From contig JADQAV010000002.1 of NCBI GenBank assembly GCA_019775845.1, positions 2,108,001 through 2,172,000 of the forward strand: a DNA stretch of 64,000 nt, read 5' to 3'. The notes under the pieces were generated by a model. The model made no database searches, was not told the DNA's origin, and was given only the letters and a program-made list of their open reading frames with translations. How positions within the stretch are numbered: position 1 is the stretch's first letter; each line of letters starts with the position of its first letter. Source of the DNA: Myrmaecium sp. VS I D KN 1. Taxonomy: Eukaryota > Ascomycota > Dothideomycetes > Valsariales > Valsariaceae. A program made the position numbers and the translations under genes. This document shows, piece by piece, positions 11,850 to 23,241 of this stretch.

Positions 11850-14242
11850 TTAGTCCTCTTCAATCTCTCCTTCCTCGCTGCCGGACCGCAAGCCTTCATC
11901 CTCCTTCGGCGGTTCGGGCGCGGCCGCCGGGGTCTTGGAACGAGCGCGCGGGGTCGCGGTCCGATCGCGCGAGCCGCCCCGACGAGGCCGCTTCGCGTTG
12001 GCCCGGGAGCTGTCCGCGCCCTCGCTGTCGCGACGCTTCCGGGTGGACGTCGGGCGGCTGTCGCCGTAGTCGAGCGCGCTCGTCTTCTCCCGCGGGTCCG
12101 CGCGGCTGATGTAGGACCGTTCGCGCTCGGCCTCGCGCTCGCGACGCTCGCGGTCGTAGTGGCTACTGACCTGTCTACTGCCCTCGCGCACATAGCGATC
12201 ACGCTCGTCCCTGTCGCGCCTGCCGTACGGAGGCGAAAGAGGCACGGCGCTGCCTCGCCTGTATGAGCGCTCACGATCGGCTTGAGCCTTGCGCCGGTCG
12301 GCCTCGTACGCGTCATGTTCAGGCGAACGAGTGCGAGTGCGTCGGCGACGGTCACGGTAGTCACGATCGCGCTCGCGGTATCGATCCCCACGGTCTCGCT
12401 CCCTGTCTCGCTCCCGATCCCTGTCGCGGGTGTCGCGAGCGTCACGCCTACTGCGCTCTTTGTCTGCTTCTTTCTCTTTCAGGCGTCGGATGTGTTTCTG
12501 GAAAGCGGAGCGTCGCAAGTCATCCGAGTCTAACGCACGATATTCCTCAAGCTTTTCAATTCGAGGACGTACCTGTTCCCAAGTGTCATTTACAGTGACG
12601 GGTGGATCCAGATGCTTGATGGCGGAGCGAAGATCTTCCACCAAACGGCGATTCCCATGCCTATCTTCATTGCGCGCGTTGACTTTCTCCATGATGCGTT
12701 GGAATACAAGGGTCAAGTCGTCTTGACTCATATTTGCTGTACGACGATCAGCCTGCATGACACCCAAGAAATCTTCGAAGGTGGTCTTAGGCGTGACTTC
12801 ATAACGTTTGTCCTGTCGCTGAATTAGCACTGGTAACCGGTCAACCCTCCACCGCGTCTTACCTCCAAAACATCCAGGGCGATGCCTCGTTTGCTGCGCA
12901 AGTTCGTCTCCTCTTCCTCCACAGCGTCCCAGAAGAGATCAAGCGGGGTTGATCCCGGCTGCCCGAGAATGGCAGTATAGCGGGGATCGTCTTCGATGAG
13001 CGGTTCGATTTCCATCCACTTGGTGCCAGCCTTGATTTTCCCTGCGGATTTGAGATCGTTCAATAGGGCGATGAAGTTATCACGGTTCTTTCTCTCACGA
13101 CGTGCTTTCTGCTGCTTGTGCTTCTGGCGCGTATCATTGAAATTCCGCTCCAATGCCTTGATATGGTCGGAGAAAACATTCAGCACGTCTGATTTGTGGA
13201 GCGCTCTGAATTTCTCCTCGTTCTTGAACTGGTTGTCAGATTGAATGCGCTCCTGGGCCTCATGCCAACGCGTATATGGTTCAAGGTCAAGACGCTTGAG
13301 AATAGTGACCAGTTCGTCCAAAGCGGACTTCCGAGTTGCCGCGTCCTGCTGTTCTTTCTCTTTCTTGAGAGCGACGATATAGTCCTCGAACAGCACTCTG
13401 CGCTCGTCATCATCCTTGGCGGACTTGAAGATCGTCTCGCCCTCAATGATGGGCAGCGCGGTCTTCCACCGAGTGTAATGCTTTATCTCAGGGTGAGATC
13501 TCAACATGTTAGTGAAATCAGTGCGGAGCTTCGCAAGCCTCTGCTTCTCCTTTTCCTTCTCCTGCGTCCGAAGATCTGCGATGTACTTCTCCCAGGCATT
13601 GTACCTATCCTTGGGATCCTTGATGGCACGAAATTGTTCATCCTTGATGCAAGCGCGCATGGTGTCCCTGTAGCTCCAGTCGGCTTGGACACCGCTCCTC
13701 TTCAAAAGCTTGAAGAACGCCGCTTCGGCTTCTTCATAGGAGTTATACGACACACTGTCTTGTTGAGGGGTGAAGGAGACGGGGGCGCGCAATGAGTCGC
13801 CGCGGTCACCGTACGTGATCTGTCTCGGCGCGTGGCCGTCCCTAGGGAGAGACTCGAAGTCTTCGCGGTGGCGACCGTGATGGTGATTATTCCTCACGGG
13901 TGCTGGCCCCGCGACGAACGCGGGCGCTTGCTGTTGAGGCTGTGGTTGACTTTGCGCCATCGCCTTGCGGAATTCCTCCGGCATTTCCCAGCGACTCTCC
14001 TTGGTCTCCTTATGCCACCAGTACGGACGGCCATCCGGTGCGCGAGCTTCGGCCCAGGGGCAGCTTGCCTGCGACGTGTTGGTAAGGACGGAACTTGACA
14101 TGTAATCCGGAGATCTCACCTCGGCAGGGTTCATTGCTTCTACTGGTTTGGTCCATGACGATTCCTTCGTAACGGTGTTATACCAGTAAGTCCTGCCATC
14201 GGGGGCAGTGGCAGCCTCCCACAATGGGCGTTGGCCGTTCAT
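11850..14242 (-). CDS. PRP40: U1 snRNP splicing factor Prp40 (WW-FF protein)
   Basis: Exons (minus strand) 14242-12863 and 12818-11850 give 782 aa. The 44-nt intron 12862-12819 (GTAAGA...TTCAG) is in phase 0 and joins ALDVLE to RQDKRYEVTPK. Two WW domains open the protein (LWEAATAPDGRTYWY, about residues 7-33, and PWAEARAPDGRPYWW, about residues 55-81). They are followed by several FF domains (first AEAAFFKLLKRSGV, last FEDFLGVM). The C-terminal 250 residues are rich in RD/RE/RS dipeptides, as in PRPF40-type proteins, ending in the acidic GEIEED. Prp40 bridges 5' splice site and branch-site complexes and binds the RNA polymerase II tail in the nucleus. The start is the ATG just before the first WW domain. 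Confidence 0.95.
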
Positions 14243-14695
14243 GGTTGCGCTTGACAGGTGGGAAGAGAAAGGATTGAAAGGCAGGAAAGTTGGTCGCAGT
14301 CGCGTCTCTCGCAAGGCGCAGGAGAATTGAACTGCCCTGCAAGCATGATGAGCACAGACCGACAGTTACGGAAGAATTTTGTTCCGCCGCAGTCTGCCTC
14401 GCGTGCCTGAGATGCCTGAGGATGCATCTAGCAATATTAATTCTGCTGTCGCCATTATTTATGTACTAGGGTAGATACCAAGATGAATTTTCAAATGCTA
14501 CCGAACGCCCAAGCCCAAGCCTCCCTTTTTCTCTTGATCCGATTAGGAACAATCCAGGTGCCGTACAAAGCCGCCCATCCAATGCAGAAGTCGTTCTATA
14601 CCAAAAGATCAAGACGGAGACAGCCTCAATTCGCTTGTATATGAGCGTTCGAGATCATGAAATATAGCGGAGAATGGTGAAACAAAAATAATACA
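14243..14695. other. intergenic, SCAP 3' / PRP40 5'
   Basis: 453 bases between two minus-strand genes: PRP40 promoter and leader, then the AT-rich SCAP 3' UTR. No gene seen. Confidence 0.6.
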
Positions 14696-17600
14696 TCATA
14701 TGGCCTTCCTACCGGCTACCCTCCTGCGCCGGCTCACTGACCCTGCCCTCACTTGATCTCTTGATTCGCACTCGTCCTCCTCAAACCTCCCGCTTCCGAG
14801 GAAGATCATTTTGACGGTGTTTCCAAACCCTACTGCGACGGCTCTTTTGCCCAACCTTGAGATCGGTCCTGGAGAAGCCACAAACAGCTGCTCGCCGTCG
14901 TGTGGATAGCTATGCGACTGCTCCAAAGGCTTGACATGTAATTCCCCAACCGTGTTCATGGTCCATACCTCCCAATCATCGGGGTCGGGAGATGACGAAG
15001 GCATGCGAGCGGCCGTGGGGAATTGGTTGAGCTTGGACTCACGGATCCGATGCTTCAGGACCGAAACGGGATGGTTGGGGAAGTTGTTGAAATATGATAT
15101 ATCTGCTCCGGTTGAACCGGGAGAGCTAGGATCAGGAGTAAGAGGTGATGGACGCTTCCGAATCCCTATGACGGCCTGCATTGTGGTGCCCTCCCATGCG
15201 CCGCCCTGTTCGAGGCAGTTGAGGGACTGTGTAGCATTATCAGGCCCCAGGCAGGAAGGAGTACCGTTGGTGGTTTCCAGGGGGGACCGCAAGCATATCA
15301 GGCCGCTAGGACTCGATGGAATGGTATACGTCTGCATTATGAAATTGTTCGTGTCAACCTCGGTGTAAGCCAACGAGAGCGAATGCACGCCGGTGGATCC
15401 GCATTGCGGGCAGGTGCGTTTTGGGGAGTGAAGGACTCGTAATGAACTTCCCTTGACCTGGCTCGTCTGAAAGGTATGGATGACGGTCCCACCGGCAAAA
15501 TCGATAAGGTCAACTTCGCAGAGTCTGATGGCAACGACCATGTTTAGAGCAGGCGATGCGAGGACCGAACGAACTTTCGATAGCTTCCCGTCTGGCAACA
15601 GCCTGGGACCGAAATCATCCAAGCTCCTGGTGGACCATTGACCGAAATCGCAACTGGAGGCATACAGTGCACCGTTCCTCGCAGCAGTCACGATGTTTCT
15701 TATGCCGCGGGGATAGCAGAGTCCGGTGGCAGCCAGTAAAGGGCTCCCCATGAGCACTTGGTGTGTTTGAGATTGTCCACTCTCGATGTCAACGTCCTGT
15801 AGACGGCCGTCTGCCGTCACCACTATTAGGTTGGGACGGTCAGCTTCCCATCCTGCGCCGGAGGCAAAAGCAAAATATAGTGGAGAGAGCCCATTGAGGT
15901 CTATCTTGATGAATTTCGCGAACCGACGTTCTGAGAGGTTCCAAATGGCAATGACGCCACCGTCAGTGCAAAGCACCAGCCAATTCCCGGAATCGTCGAT
16001 GGTAGAGGCTGCAATAGGCCATAGCTGAGGTGACATAGATGCCACCTTAATCGTCGCGGATGAATACAAGTTTGTTCGTGCATCAAACAGCCAAACACAC
16101 ACCGAACGATCCAAGCTGATGGACACCAAGTGACCCTTCCCGCAGGTCGTGAGTCTGACTACATCGAGGCTATGTCCTTTTCGCAGAGTGCGGACTGTGA
16201 GAAGCGAGTCGCTTTCCTCTTCGAAATCGGAGTCCTCTGGAAGTTCGTTCCAGAGAAGGTAGTTCATGAGAAGTGTGACCGCGGCGATTGTGAAGACCAT
16301 TGCAAGAGCGATTGGGAAGAAGTGCTCTTCGGCAATACTGCGTAGCGCTTGAACAACGGAATCTGATTGGTTTGGAACACCATTGCGGTCAGAACCTCCG
16401 ATAACGATGGTAAGCGGGTCGTAGATTTTCGCGATTGCACTATGAGCATGCGGTTTGACGGAATCAATCAGCTCTCTCGCTGTGGCGTGGTCTTGCATCT
16501 TCAGCCACGCTGCTGGAGTCCTCGCTGGATTAACTGGCCCAGGATATGGACCATCTTTCGCTACGTTCTGCTTTGCTGCTTGGGCCAAGTCGAACAGGCG
16601 GGAGAACGATATTTGGCGGCTGTCAAGCTTGAAGAAATGCCAGTTCAACGTAAGAACGAAACAGATGGATACAACAGTCCCTGCTATTCTCGTTGTGAAA
16701 GGAAGTTTGCCGTGCAGCAAAGCCCGTCCCCAGGTCTGACGTCCCAATTTCGAAGATTGTGCATTGGCTTGAGCACTGTTCGCTCGTTCGAGAGAATCTT
16801 GAAGTTCCAGCCGTCTAACATCAACGCTGAGGACTGCGATGAAGAAGATGAGATGGAAAAGAAATTCGAAAATCAGTGCGATGGAGGTGAAGATGCAGAA
16901 AGCAGCCACGCCGGGAGGAGCAAACTGATATAGGAGATATAACAAGACCAGATTCTGGGCGGCAGCTGCAAGTGAGAGGTGACCGACATCCCCTAGGGCA
17001 TTCGCTATGCGCTGCACCGGTGGCATTTGCGGAGGATGGGCCAGTACCGCATTGATGAGACGGAACCTGATATCCCGGTCAACTGTCGGATTCCAAAATA
17101 TCGGTCGGTCCAGGACTTACATGTCTTCCAATCCTAGTATAATAACAACGAAGGGATACATTTCGCGAGGTACCTGTGCAAGATTAACCCTGAGGAGGCC
17201 ACATATAGTGAAGCTAGCAAGAACTGAGATAGCGATCTAAATTCCAGGTCAGCTAAACATATTTATATTCTTCTGTGTAGAAGCTTACCTGTGAGAATAT
17301 GGTTACGACGAGTCCAAATTTGCTCTTCACAGCTCGCATCTTTCGCATGCTGACGATGACGTAGATCGCCATTGACAGGTATACGGTCGCTAGAAGAACA
17401 TCATCATGCAAGCTCATTGGTTTGACACGGAATTCAAATAGCTGGCTTCCGCGAGAGATTGCATCTTCTGGATACACCGACCAGCGGCCACTGGAATCCC
17501 GGGCCAACTTCTTCGCACGCTCCTCCCAGACTTTACCAACTCCTTTGCGATCAATGAGAGTAATCACCAACGCATCGGCGGCCAGAATCTGCTTCTTGGA

Positions 17601-18341
17601 GAAAATCTTCCCAGCGAAAACTGAGGATGGCCTTAACGTGTAGTTGAAAGCTGACCGCCTCTGCACCTGGCTGTTGATCGTGCCCAGTAAATCGGCATCT
17701 TGTTCAAGCGCCTGTAACGAGCAGTTCCAGTACATCAGCGGGGAGTGAAAGCTCCAGCTTAGGTCGGACGGGATGTCTCCACAACCGTCCCCAAGGCCTT
17801 CGGAATAGACTCCTCGAGAGCCAACCTCAGAGTTGCCATGGCGGCTGGTATGACTGCCATGTGCCTCGAAGCCGTCGCCAATAAGCGCAACCTGAATGTC
17901 GAGGGCTTCCTTGAGGACAGAGAGCTCCAGAGCCTTCATGTAGCTGCCCAGGACCCAGACTTGGCGCAGTTCAACGTCGTGTGGGATATCGATGCCTCCT
18001 TCGACGCGAGAGGCTGAGGTCCACACATGGTGGGGTAGGTTGTAGAGGCCGGTCGCGGGGGAATCGTAGAGGAAGAGGACCGGGTAGCAGAGCAGGACGG
18101 CGACGGCGACGGATATGAGGATGGCGACGAGCCAATGACGAGCGGTGAGGGTGCCATGCCTCACAAAGGCGCGGCGTATCGGATGGTCCCGAGATAGTTG
18201 CGGAGGTTCGGTCGTGCTTCGAACGGAGCTACGTCAGAGCCAGATTCCTCGACACAGAGGGATGCGGGGGCGGACAAGCGTGCGAGGTGCAAAGCAAGTA
18301 GGTACTCACCCGCGAAACGGGTACAGTATGTACCAGATCAT
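14696..18341 (-). CDS. scp1: SREBP cleavage-activating protein (Scap/Scp1)
   Basis: Exons (minus) 18341-18310, 18216-17289, 17236-17121 and 17066-14696 give 1148 aa. The first exon encodes MIWYILYPFRG; the acceptor at 18217 gives RGTTEPPQLS, which resembles the Scap N-terminus and leaves a normal distance from a CTGAC branch site. The acceptor at 18229 would add four residues. There is one membrane helix at about residues 35-57 and a long lumenal loop. A sterol-sensing domain follows, built of helices LLATVYLSMAIYVIVSM, FGLVVTIFSQIAIS, FVVIILGLEDM, NLVLLYLLYQFA and IFEFLFHLIFFIAVLSVDV. One further helix is followed by a C-terminal WD-repeat region (KGHSLDVVRL, DRSVCVWLFD, VIAIWNL). Scap escorts SREBP from ER to Golgi when sterol or oxygen is low. 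The ER location and role are inferred from the family. Confidence 0.92.
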
Positions 18342-19670
18342 CCGGCGCGGTCGATTAACAGAAACACGGTGGCATCAGGGACGGCGGGTTCAGCTCCGAA
18401 AAAGCGGATTGTCGGCGATCAGCCGCATGGAACCACCAGTGGGGAGAGCGGAGCGGTTCGTGGACTTTGTGGGAGAGACAGGTGAGGCATGCAAGCACCC
18501 ATGGGCAACATCCAACGGGGAGGGGGTTGCAAGGTGAGGGAGAAGGAAAGGAGTGGAGAGCTCTGAAAAGTTGAAGTTGGGCGATTGGGACGAGTGGGAG
18601 TAGCTGGAGAGACTACGAACGGGGGACGATGGGGACTATGGGACTACTATGGGACTTTGGGAAGGGGACCATGGGACCGATTTCTGCTACAACCACCTAC
18701 GTACCGTAACTAACGGTCGGAGAGGACGTCAGCATGCGAGGAGGAAATGTTAACCTGAGTAGGGAGGAAGTGCAGCAGAGTCGTCCGGCTGGGTCCTCGA
18801 GCTTGCTTGACATCCTTTGACGGGGTGTGTGCATTTGCTGCCCTGTCCTGGCCTGGCATTCCTGGGTTTGTGCTGGTGATGGCGCACGATCTGTCGCTCC
18901 GTCCAGCGGGCCGGCCGTCACAGTCGCTGAAAGTGGAGGATCCGAGAGGCTATGGGCACATCGCCCCACATGGGAGCCCCGGCTACTGACTGAACCGATC
19001 ACTGAACGCCAAACTACAAGTCCGAACCGTTCGGACAGCTAGGTAAATACTACCTTGCAGCTACCTACTGTACATTCATATTGTACATTCTACCTTCTCA
19101 TCGGCTGCAGCTAGCTTACAGTGAATAGGTAGATACAGGCCTACATACAAGAAACATAAGATCGGCACCTCGGAGTGTCACCTATGTATTACTCTAGGGA
19201 CCAAAGGCTGACAGGGCACTGCACAACTCCAGTCTACAAATGCAATACAAGTGGATGGAAGAAGAGAAACCAGTGGGCCCAACATGATGATGCCGATCAT
19301 GCTCTCGTGGCACTGGCATCTAGGCCTTACAAGTCCAATACAATACCACATCTATATAGGCATGGCCATCGCGATTTGGCTGCCGGATGCGTGAGAAATC
19401 TTTGTGAGTCGTGTATCCCACATCTGTGTACGTGGGGTGTCTATTCCATCCGGATACCACGCGACACCGCCCATACGGCACCGCGGTGAGGTCGGGTGGT
19501 GCAAAATGTCCGACCTCGATCCCGCCTCCGAGCGTGCTCGCGGCCCGTCATCCAGCCCTGTCAAGACACTAGAGATGAGCTACATAAAGCAGAAGGTGAA
19601 ATTCGGCGGATATCTGCTGTTCCGAACACATTCTGCCCTAGCTGTAGGGGTGCCACCCGCATGGTCCCGT
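18342..19670. other. intergenic, ACL4 3' / SCAP 5'
   Basis: 1.3 kb spacer serving as SCAP promoter and leader and ACL4 3' region. It has a degenerate GGGACTAT-type repeat (18624-18675) and a direct repeat of TTGTACATTC/TGTACATTC (19068-19091). I looked for an obvious sterol regulatory element and saw none. No gene seen. Confidence 0.55.
18624..18675 (+). repeat. degenerate GGGACTAT repeat in SCAP leader
   Basis: Successive GGGACTAT, GGGACTACTAT, GGGACTTT and GGGACCAT units lie about 300 bases upstream of the SCAP start codon. Imperfect, function unknown. Confidence 0.6.
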
Positions 19671-20889
19671 TCACGTCCCCTGCATTTCCTCGTCATCATC
19701 CTCGACATCGCTGCCATCCTCTTCGTCCTCCCATCCCGCGTCGTCCTCGTCCTCCTCGTCCTCATTCTCGGCAGGGGGCCCGAGCGTCTTGTTCATCTCA
19801 TCCACCAGCTCGGTGGCATGGTCCCGTAGTCTCTCGTCTTCGTACTCCAGCATCTGGTACAATTTCAGACAGTTCATCAACCATTCCCGACTCGCTTTCA
19901 GGAGTGCGGTGGTGGCTTCGCCAGTCTGCTTCTTGCTCAGGAGGTTGAGACACCAACCTCCCAAGTACCAGGCCTCCACGCTCGAGTCATCCTCCGCGAC
20001 TAACCGTTCCAGCACCTCGATCGCATCTTCCTCCAACTCGGTCTCCATGAGCAATCTCGACAGACTGATTCTCGTCGGGAAATCCGGCACAGCTGGATCT
20101 TCGGGGGCCAGATCTCTCCATAGATCCATACTCCTTTTCAGCGCCGCTCGTGCATCGTCCATCTTCAGTTGTGATATCCGCACGGAAGCCAGTGTTTGTA
20201 GAGGGTCCGGGCTGTCGGGCGTCACAAGGCATGCCTCCGTCACAAGTGCTTCGCACCGGGCTTCAGCATCTTGTTCCCATCTGATATAGTTAGCCTGAGG
20301 CGCAAGAATTTCTGAAGGCTGGCCTGACTCACGATAAATCCGTCATGTACACCTCCACCACCCCGCACAGCGCGCTCGCAAGCTTGCTCTTCTTCTCCTT
20401 AAGCGCCAACATGACATCCTGCCCACTCCTGCCCTCCAGCTCCGCCAACTCCCTCCGCAGCACGGCGGCGCCCTTCTCGAACCAGCCCACGCTCTCCGCG
20501 CCGCCTTCCTCGCACAGCTGCGCCAGCCAGAGGAACTTCTCCGCCCCGCCCCCGGCCTTCTCGGGGATCACGCCCTCCGGGTCCAGGGCGACGGCGCGCA
20601 GGAAGCAGTCCCGCGCCGCGTCCACGTCCCCCAGCTCAACGTGGATCTCCCCGAGCAGGTTCAGGGCCGGCAGGGCGTCCAGCGTCGGCGCGTCCGTGGG
20701 CTGCAGCTGCGCGAGCGCGCGCCGCGCGCACACGAGCGCTTCGTCCGGCTGGGAGGTTTGGATCAGCGCGGAGGCCTGCGCGAGCAGCTCCACCGGGGAG
20801 GCCTTCTTCTTCTTCGTGCCGGCGGCGCCATCCGCGCCCTGCTTGCTGTGCTTCTTCGCTTTTCGGTCTTGCGGCTTCGTCTTGGCCAT
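19671..20889 (-). CDS. ACL4: ribosomal protein L4 assembly chaperone Acl4 (TPR protein)
   Basis: Exons (minus) 20889-20333 and 20280-19671 give 388 aa. The 52-nt intron has GTGAGT...TATCAG and splits the Ser codon of TDLSWEQDAEARCEALV. The start is at MAKTKPQDRKAKKHSKQ, a basic tail. TPR-like helical repeats follow (LLAQASALIQTSQPDEAL, ALNLLGEIHVELGDVDAA, LQTLASVRISQLKMDDA, AWYLGGWCLNLLSKKQ). The extreme C-terminus is an acidic Asp/Glu run (DEEDEDDAGWEDEED). This order matches yeast Acl4, which binds newly made Rpl4 and keeps it soluble until it joins pre-60S particles in the nucleus. Exon 1 is much richer in G/C third positions than exon 2. It is divergent from the STEEP1-like gene. Confidence 0.9.
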
Positions 20890-21325
20890 GGTGTTGTGAA
20901 AATTGGGGTTGGGAGTGGTTGGTTGAGCCGGCGTTGCGCTCTTCGCAAAAAGATTTTGGTGCAGACCCCGGCACGGTTGCCGCTCAGATCGCGACCCGTT
21001 CGCCGCGCTTAGGGTCCAGCGGATTTCGCAGGCCGAACTTTTTCGAACCCCAGCGCAAGGGGATTTGAAAGAAGCAGAAATTTACCCGAGGCGCCTTCTG
21101 ACGCAGAATAAATGAAAATTTAGTGATTCAAACGCTAGAAATCATATTCAACCAACATCAACTTGGTATATCCAACTTCTATCAAGGTCCTGCGGAATAA
21201 GGGACCGGGTCTTGGCATAGAGCTCTCCATCTGCAGTGCTCCAGCGGGCCAAGCTTCCCAATCAACAGCAACCTTCAAGACAAAACGTACCTCGTACTCC
21301 ACACATCCTCCCTCGGACCCCCGAG
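20890..21325. promoter_or_regulatory. shared divergent promoter region, ACL4 / STEEP1-like
   Basis: 436 bases between divergent start codons. TGAAAATTTA at 21113-21122 resembles the RRPE motif (TGAAAATTTT) of ribosome-biogenesis genes, which would suit ACL4. This is a motif match only. Confidence 0.45.
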
Positions 21326-22027
21326 ATGGCATCCACCTCCGCCGAAACAAAAGCAGAAGCGCCCATGGCCGCGGCGGCCGCGGGACCTGCCACCAACTCC
21401 ACCAACACCACCGCGACCGACACCGCCGCCTCCGCCTCCACCTCCACCTCCACCTCGAACCTTCCAATCCACACCTACCACTGCATCTGCACGCACCTCC
21501 TCTTCGCCAGCACGCTCCCGCTCACCGCGCTGCCGCGGCGCGCGAAGGGGAACGCCGCAGACGGGGCGTACATCCTGCCGCTCCCGCCGTTACCTCGGCC
21601 ACGGGCAGCGGAAGGCGACGACGACGACGAGGAGGGGGAGGGGGCAGGGGAGGGGGAGGAAGAGGTGAAGAAGGAGGGCACGAAAGAAACGGGGGCAGAG
21701 GCGGCGAAGGGCAGACACTTCGCCCTCCTCCTGGGCACCTTGCTCGACCGACGACCGCAGATCGTCCGGAGCGAGAACGGGTTTGAGAAGCGGTACTTGC
21801 AGCGGTGTGGCCGGTGTGCTGTCGTCGTTGGCTATCAGCTTGATTGGAGTCAGTGGACCGGCGTGGCTACGGGCGCGGGCACGGTCGCGGGTGGTGGAGA
21901 CGCGGCGGTTAAGACGGGGCGGAGGACGGATGTGGTTTATTTGCTCCCTGGGGGGCTGCTGGCGACGGAGGAGATGGCCAGGGGTAAGGATGTGAGTGCG
22001 GAGGTGGCGGTGTTGGGGCAGGGGTGA
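21326..22027 (+). CDS. STEEP1/UPF0428 (CXorf56-like) family protein
   Basis: Single exon, 233 aa, starting at the ATG of MASTSAETKAEAP (the longer open frame upstream has no ATG in frame). After a Ser/Thr/Ala-rich low-complexity N-terminus comes HTYHCICTHLLFAST with LPLTALPRR. The region ends with FEKRYLQRCGRCAVVVGYQL, then DVVYLLPGGLLATEE. The paired CxC and CxxC motifs and the closing strand-rich segment match the UPF0428 domain. An acidic Glu/Gly insertion (about residues 94-118) separates the two halves. In animals STEEP1 supports STING exit from the ER, and plant and fungal relatives are linked to spliceosomes; the role here is unknown. Confidence in the family is moderate. Confidence 0.72.
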   Translation: MASTSAETKAEAPMAAAAAGPATNSTNTTATDTAASASTSTSTSNLPIHTYHCICTHLLFASTLPLTALPRRAKGNAADGAYILPLPPLPRPRAAEGDDDDEEGEGAGEGEEEVKKEGTKETGAEAAKGRHFALLLGTLLDRRPQIVRSENGFEKRYLQRCGRCAVVVGYQLDWSQWTGVATGAGTVAGGGDAAVKTGRRTDVVYLLPGGLLATEEMARGKDVSAEVAVLGQG

Positions 22028-23241
22028 AGGTGAATTTTTTTTCGGACTGTGGGAGTTGGATATGGAAGTGCGGAATGGGGTGGAGGCGTGGCAATGTGTC
22101 TCACTTCCTTTCCCTGGGATAAGCGGCTCGCCGGATGAGGCATCGATCACGCCTCGAGTACTGGACTTGTAAAGCTGGGAAGAAGCGGCGCGAACACACG
22201 GCGGCGAGGATTGGATATAGGGAATGATGAGGGATGGACGTCGCCAGGAGTACTCTCGGCCAGTGAGGCACATAAGAGCCTTTTGATCAGGGGAATGGAG
22301 GATGTGAAAAATATCACATTTTCGCGACTCTCGGCCGGAGAGGCTACGCGAGTTTTCTCCCCAACACTGGTTTGGACTTCTCGCACTACCAATTTGCGGG
22401 CGTCTGACCATCTATGAGCCTACTCACTCCCTGTATGATGGCAAGGGAGGGTTCTGCTAGACTTGCATGAAGACAACGACGATGGGGAGAGGATGAGGGA
22501 TAAAGAGGTGTATCCATGTATGATCTATCACTACTAGTATCGATCGGTTGAGGCCACTGTAGATATTGCATTCTGTAAACGCGAAACGGCCTTCTTTCCG
22601 ATCGCATCGACATTCATCCATCACCCGCTGATTTTATGTGGTTCAGGAACCCGAAGCATTGCTGGCTAATTCCGCGGATCCCATTGGTCGCGCGCAGGTT
22701 CGCAAGGCTGAACCGCCTAGCCGGGAGGATGATCCTCGCTGCAGAAGGATTCTTGTACCTTTTTCTGTCCCTCGACCTTCTTTTCTCTTTGCTCCATCAG
22801 AACGCAAGGGAGCGACGGTACCCGTTCGAGCACGAGAGGGATAGAGGATATCTCGTGATGTGAATTCGACGTTTCACGGCTGCTGCAAAGGAGGGCCAAT
22901 CCGTCCAATTGAACGGTCCAGCCGGTCAGCCAGCCAGCCCAGCGACTGCAGGGGAAGGAGCGCTATCGGCTGGGGTCAGCTCCGATGTGATGCCGAGGGC
23001 CGTCGCCAACCGTCATCGACTCCCAGTCAACTTCACCTCAGTCACGATGGAGATTGGTGAACGTACATCCTACCTGATTTGATAAGCACGCCAGCCGTCC
23101 CCTTCTTCGCTCCCCTCCCTCTTCTTCTCCTCTCTTTTCCCTTCACTTTTCCCCTCTCCTCCATCCCACCGTCTTTGCCTTCCTCCTCCGCCCTCGTTCC
23201 GTGCGTTCCCCGACGCATGTCATCGCCCGCGCGGCCTCTTG
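22028..23241. other. intergenic
   Basis: 1.2 kb between two plus-strand genes: 3' UTR of the STEEP1-like gene, then the promoter and CT-rich leader (23095-23200) of the next gene. Short open frames here have no credible coding pattern. Confidence 0.55.

Noticed and set aside
18342-18700. Sterol regulatory element upstream of SCAP
   Set aside because: No clear ATCANNCCAN-type match was found by eye, so self-regulation by SREBP is not claimed.
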